A stretch of DNA of 64,000 nt from Streptomyces spinosisporus (GTDB lineage Bacteria > Actinomycetota > Actinomycetes > Streptomycetales > Streptomycetaceae): the NCBI RefSeq assembly GCF_022698145.1, contig NZ_JALDAX010000009.1, forward strand, positions 248,001 through 312,000. The letters are read 5' to 3'. The translations under genes and the position numbers were made by a program. Shown piece after piece: positions 61,262 to 64,000 of the stretch (within the stretch, counting starts at the first letter, position 1; every line of letters begins with the position of its first letter). The notes below the pieces were generated by a model that was not told the DNA's origin, made no database searches, and saw only the letters and a list, made by a program, of their open reading frames with translations.

Positions 61262-61651
61262 TCACGCCGACTGCGCGTCATACCCCTCCCGCGCACGCTC
61301 CACCTCGTCCAGATGCCCGGAGGCCCACTCCGCGAGATGCGCGAACAACGGCCCGAGACTGCGGCCGAGTTCGCTGATCTCGTACTCGACCCGGGGCGGC
61401 ACCTCCGGGTGATACGTGCGTACGACGAGACCGTCGCGCTCCAACTGCCGCAACCTCTGGGTGAGCACCTTCGGCGTGATCTTCGTGATGCGCCGTTCCA
61501 ACTCGACGAACCGCTGCCGGCCGTAGGTATGCAGGCTCCACAGGATCGGCGTGGTCCACCGGCTGAACACGATGTCCACGACCGGACTGATCGGACAGGC
61601 AACTTCCGGATCGCTCCCGGTGGTTGTCGCCCCCATCTCCCCGACGGCCAT
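61262..61651 (-). CDS. HxlR-family transcriptional regulator
   Basis: A 129-residue HxlR regulator: CPISPVVDIVFSRWTTPILW is the typical first helix with a conserved Cys, then FVELERRITKITPKVLTQRL and LERDGLVVRTYHPEVPPRVE. HxlR proteins respond to reactive electrophiles and often control adjacent reductases. The ATG at 61651 has GGAGG 9 nt before it; an upstream GTG is too close to that site. Divergent from the NmrA-like gene. Confidence 0.9.
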   Translation of the reverse strand: MAVGEMGATTTGSDPEVACPISPVVDIVFSRWTTPILWSLHTYGRQRFVELERRITKITPKVLTQRLRQLERDGLVVRTYHPEVPPRVEYEISELGRSLGPLFAHLAEWASGHLDEVERAREGYDAQSA

Positions 61652-61683
61652 CTGCACACCCCTCCGGGACAGTCACTTTCCTC

Positions 61684-61693
61684 TAGGTACCTA
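61684..61693. promoter_or_regulatory. Candidate HxlR operator
   Basis: TAGGTACCTA is a perfect 10-bp palindrome in the 107-bp region between the divergent hxlR and NmrA-like genes, followed by CTATACC. HxlR operators commonly contain GTAC-centred repeats like this one. Confidence 0.6.
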
Positions 61694-61758
61694 CTATACC
61701 GACGGTGTTAGCGTCCGTCCCCGTCGACAACCAACCGAAACGACAAGGGGAGTTGCTC

Positions 61759-62604
61759 GTGATCGTAGTGACGGGGGCGACCGGCAACGTGGGCCGCTCG
61801 CTCGTGCAGATCCTCGCGGCAGCCGGCCGGCCGGTGACCGCGACATCCCGGGCCATCGAGGCCACGGACGCACCGGAAGGCGTACGGCACATCAGGGCCG
61901 ACCTGACCCAACCCGACAGCCTGCGGCCGGTGTTCGACTCGGCGGAAGCCCTCTTCCTGCAGAACGGTGGCCCCAGCGCCCACCATCTCAGCGCGCCCGA
62001 CCTCCTCGACGCCGCCAAGTCCGCGGGCATCCGACGAGTCGTCCTGCTGTCCTCCCAAGGAGCCGCGACCCGGCCGGAGTCCGTCTCCCACGGAGGCATC
62101 GCCCGCTCCATCGAGGACGCCGTGGAGCAGTCGGGCCTCGACTGGACGATCCTGCGACCCGGCGGCTTCGCCTCCAACGCCTACGCATGGGCCGAGTCCG
62201 TCCGCACCCGGCGCGTGATCGCCGCGCCCTTCGCCGACGTCGGCCTGCCCGTGGTCGACCCGGCCGACATCGCGGAGGTCGCCGCCGTGGCGCTGCGCGA
62301 GGACGGCCACGAGGGGCGGACCTACGAACTCACCGGCCCCGCCCTCTCCACACCCCGGCAGCGCGCCCGGACCATCGCCGACGCCCTCGGCGAACCGGTC
62401 CGCTTCGACGAGCAGACCCGCGAGGAGGCCCGCACCCAGATGCTGCGGTTCATGCCCGAGCCCGTGGCCGACACCACGCTCGACATCCTGGGCGATCCCA
62501 CCCCTGCCGAGCAGCGCATCAGCCCCGACATCGAGCGGATCCTCTCCCGCCCGCCGCGCACGTTCGCCGACTGGACCCACGACCACATCGCCGCGTTCCG
62601 GTAG
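61759..62604 (+). CDS. NmrA-like NAD(P)-binding oxidoreductase
   Basis: A 281-residue atypical short-chain dehydrogenase. VIVVTGATGNVGRSLVQILA is the glycine-rich dinucleotide site. IRRVVLLSSQGAATRPES and WTILRPGGFASNAYAW match the NmrA/azoreductase-like family (NAD(P)H quinone reductase or redox sensor). GTG start at 61759 with AAGGGGAG 7 nt upstream; an earlier GTG at 61705 lacks one. Probably under HxlR control through the palindrome between the genes. Ends in a bidirectional terminator. Confidence 0.88.
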   Translation: MIVVTGATGNVGRSLVQILAAAGRPVTATSRAIEATDAPEGVRHIRADLTQPDSLRPVFDSAEALFLQNGGPSAHHLSAPDLLDAAKSAGIRRVVLLSSQGAATRPESVSHGGIARSIEDAVEQSGLDWTILRPGGFASNAYAWAESVRTRRVIAAPFADVGLPVVDPADIAEVAAVALREDGHEGRTYELTGPALSTPRQRARTIADALGEPVRFDEQTREEARTQMLRFMPEPVADTTLDILGDPTPAEQRISPDIERILSRPPRTFADWTHDHIAAFR

Positions 62605-62646
62605 ATCCTGGCCGGCTCAACGCGCAGCCGACTGACCGCACATGAC

Positions 62647-62686
62647 GAACGGGCTTCGCCAACTCTCCACCCGGCGAAGCCCGTTC
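62647..62686. terminator. Bidirectional hairpin terminator
   Basis: GAACGGGCTTCGCC (62647-62660) and GGCGAAGCCCGTTC (62673-62686) form a perfect 14-bp stem with a 12-nt loop, between the convergent NmrA-like and protease genes. Confidence 0.85.
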
Positions 62687-62704
62687 ACCACCAACAGCCC
62701 TACG

Positions 62705-63856
62705 TCACGCCGTCTGCAGCGTCAGCCCGTACCGGTTGAGGATCTCGTTGACCGGCTGGTACCAGGTCTCCCCGCCGGAGCTGCAGTTGCCCCAGCCGCC
62801 GGAGGTGACCCCCTGGGCCTGGTCGCCGCTGATGAAGGAGCCGCCGGAGTCGCCGGGCTCGGCGCACACGCTCGTCTTCGTCATCTGGTGGACGGCGCCC
62901 TCGCTGTAGTTGACCGTCTCGTTCTTCGCCAGGACGGTGCCGCAGTGCCAGTGCGAGGTGGAGCCGGAGCGGCAGATCGACGCACCGACGGGAGCCTCGG
63001 CGGAGCCGCGGACGAGCTGGTCGGAGACCGTGCCCCAGCCGAGCACGACCGGCACGGTCCACCAGCCGCTGCCGACGTTGACCCAGGAGTAGTCGTTGTC
63101 GGGGAACGACGAGCCCTGGAAGTTGCCGACGTAGGAGTGGTCCCAGCCGTACACCGCACCGGCGTGTACGTCGCAGTGCCCGGCGGAGACGAAGCCGCCG
63201 ATCACCGAAAAGCCTATGGAGCAGCGGACGTTGCCGGTGTAGTAGGGGTCGCCGCCCACGGTGCCGGCGGCGAAGGTCTTCGGTGCCTCAGTGGTGTGCT
63301 TCACCGTGACGGGGCCCGCCTTGCGCGCCTTGGCGAGGAAGGCGCGGACATCGTTGTCAGCCTGGTGGGCGGTGACGACGTTCACGACGACCTTGTTGGT
63401 CTTGACGTCGACGTACCAGTTGCTGATGCCGGAGGGTGCGGACAGGGCGTCGATGCGTGCCTTCGCCGCGTCGAGCTGCCGTGCGCTGTGCTCGACGAGG
63501 CGCACGGACGCACCGGTGGCGCGTACGGCATCGGTGTCCGCGCCGCGTGTGACGGCCACGGTCAGCTTGCCGTCGGCGGCGTCGAACCACGAGCCGCCGT
63601 ACGACGAACCGGCGGCACGCTTGGCCTTGTGCTCGACGGCCGTCGCGGTCTTCTCGGCGGCCAGACGTGCCGCGGCCTGGCTCTTGGTCAGGCCCAGGTC
63701 GTGCTGCATCGCGGACAGCAGCTGGGCGGAGGCGGGTGCTTCGGTGGAGTGCGCGGGGGTGTCGGTGGCGGAGGCCGCCTGGCTGCCGACGGCCGCCCAG
63801 GTCCCCAGGAGCAGGGCTGCGGACAGGGTGGTGCGCATCGCTGTTGTGCGTCTCAA
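62705..63856 (-). CDS. Secreted chymotrypsin-like serine protease (streptogrisin/alpha-lytic type)
   Basis: A 383-residue pre-pro-protease. Signal peptide (about 1-30), then a propeptide with the Pro_Al_protease repeat (LSAMQHDLGLTKSQAAARLA), which folds the enzyme. The mature S1E domain of about 185 residues begins near VGGDPYYTGNVRCSIGF. Catalytic triad: FVSAGHCD (His), NDYSWVNV (Asp) and AEPGDSGGSF (Ser); the cysteines fit three disulfides. The best ribosome binding site (GAAGGGG) is 8 nt before a TTG at 63856, so a TTG start is likely; the next ATG (63838) has no site. Probably degrades extracellular protein. Confidence 0.93.
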   Translation of the reverse strand: MRRTTAMRTTLSAALLLGTWAAVGSQAASATDTPAHSTEAPASAQLLSAMQHDLGLTKSQAAARLAAEKTATAVEHKAKRAAGSSYGGSWFDAADGKLTVAVTRGADTDAVRATGASVRLVEHSARQLDAAKARIDALSAPSGISNWYVDVKTNKVVVNVVTAHQADNDVRAFLAKARKAGPVTVKHTTEAPKTFAAGTVGGDPYYTGNVRCSIGFSVIGGFVSAGHCDVHAGAVYGWDHSYVGNFQGSSFPDNDYSWVNVGSGWWTVPVVLGWGTVSDQLVRGSAEAPVGASICRSGSTSHWHCGTVLAKNETVNYSEGAVHQMTKTSVCAEPGDSGGSFISGDQAQGVTSGGWGNCSSGGETWYQPVNEILNRYGLTLQTA

Positions 63857-63908
63857 GGCAGTGGCCCCTTCGTTGTTCCAACAAGGTGGGGGTGGAACAG
63901 CAGAACTT

Positions 63909-63922
63909 TGAGAGCGCTCTCA
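63909..63922. promoter_or_regulatory. LacI-type palindromic operator upstream of the protease
   Basis: TGAGAGCGCTCTCA is a perfect 14-bp palindrome 53 bp upstream of the protease start. It differs at two positions from the cellobiose-regulator box I recall (TGGGAGCGCTCCCA). A second inverted repeat, TGTTCCA (63874-63880) and TGGAACA (63893-63899), lies closer to the gene. Confidence 0.6.
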
Positions 63923-64000
63923 CGCATGCGCGGCAGAGCTTAGCCGGAGATCATGAACAGGTCCATGCCAATGCCGGGACTGCCTTGTGCGGGCCGCCGC

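Overview
The window is high-GC DNA with GTG starts, ATGA/GTGA stop-start overlaps, a SARP regulator, SpoIIE-type phosphatases and a streptogrisin-like protease. All of this points to the chromosome of a Streptomyces or close relative. It looks like a chromosomal-arm region rich in sugar catabolism, regulators and small accessory operons. I found no rRNA, tRNA, CRISPR array, phage or insertion sequence. All calls come from reading the sequence and from remembered family features; no database search was run.

Left part (1-15.2 kb). A GntP permease enters from the left edge, followed by an XRE/NB-ARC regulator. Next comes a GntR regulator that closely resembles DasR, the GlcNAc-responsive regulator of Streptomyces. 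DasR-type (dre-like) operators overlap its own promoter, lie upstream of a GH3 beta-N-acetylhexosaminidase, and sit between the -35 and -10 elements of a five-gene operon at 5280-10609. That operon encodes a PhyH-type dioxygenase, a DUF6271/GT-A-like protein, an ornithine/DAP-type PLP decarboxylase, a GNAT acetyltransferase and an MFS exporter, all translationally coupled. It looks like a small undescribed biosynthetic cluster wired to amino-sugar sensing. A second MFS gene and a glucarate operon (GntP permease plus glucarate dehydratase) follow.

Centre (15.2-31 kb). A double-glycine leader peptide gene at 15542 precedes a convergent xylose/ribose-type ABC operon (15848-19033). After a large GAF-PAS-SpoIIE-HATPase regulator and an alcohol dehydrogenase there is a short remnant of an IlvD/EDD dehydratase. 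The most unusual locus is 23079-30972. It holds a PknG-type kinase with zinc ribbons and TPR-like region, a four-TM GlnX-like sensor, a membrane-anchored solute-binding protein, a VWA/zinc-ribbon protein and a trypsin-like peptidase fused to an NTPase-like region. A trypco2 protein is encoded divergently. This resembles the mycobacterial pknG-glnX-glnH signalling operon merged with a peptidase conflict-type module.

Right part (31-64 kb). A LacI-controlled sugar island (33.2-43.8 kb) contains a GH92 mannosidase, a fucose/arabinose-type isomerase, an MFS porter, a GH106-like rhamnosidase and LacI. Three matching operators built on AACGTT tie it together. Then come a dehalogenase-like hydrolase and a SARP, a glutamate-cysteine ligase-like enzyme, an ECF sigma factor with a membrane partner, and two membrane glycosyltransferases. 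The remainder is a FAD monooxygenase, a small secreted peptide, IclR, a membrane SpoIIE phosphatase, a ThuA/Gfo-Idh-MocA pair, two methyltransferases, MerR, an HxlR/NmrA divergent pair and a secreted serine protease with a palindromic operator.
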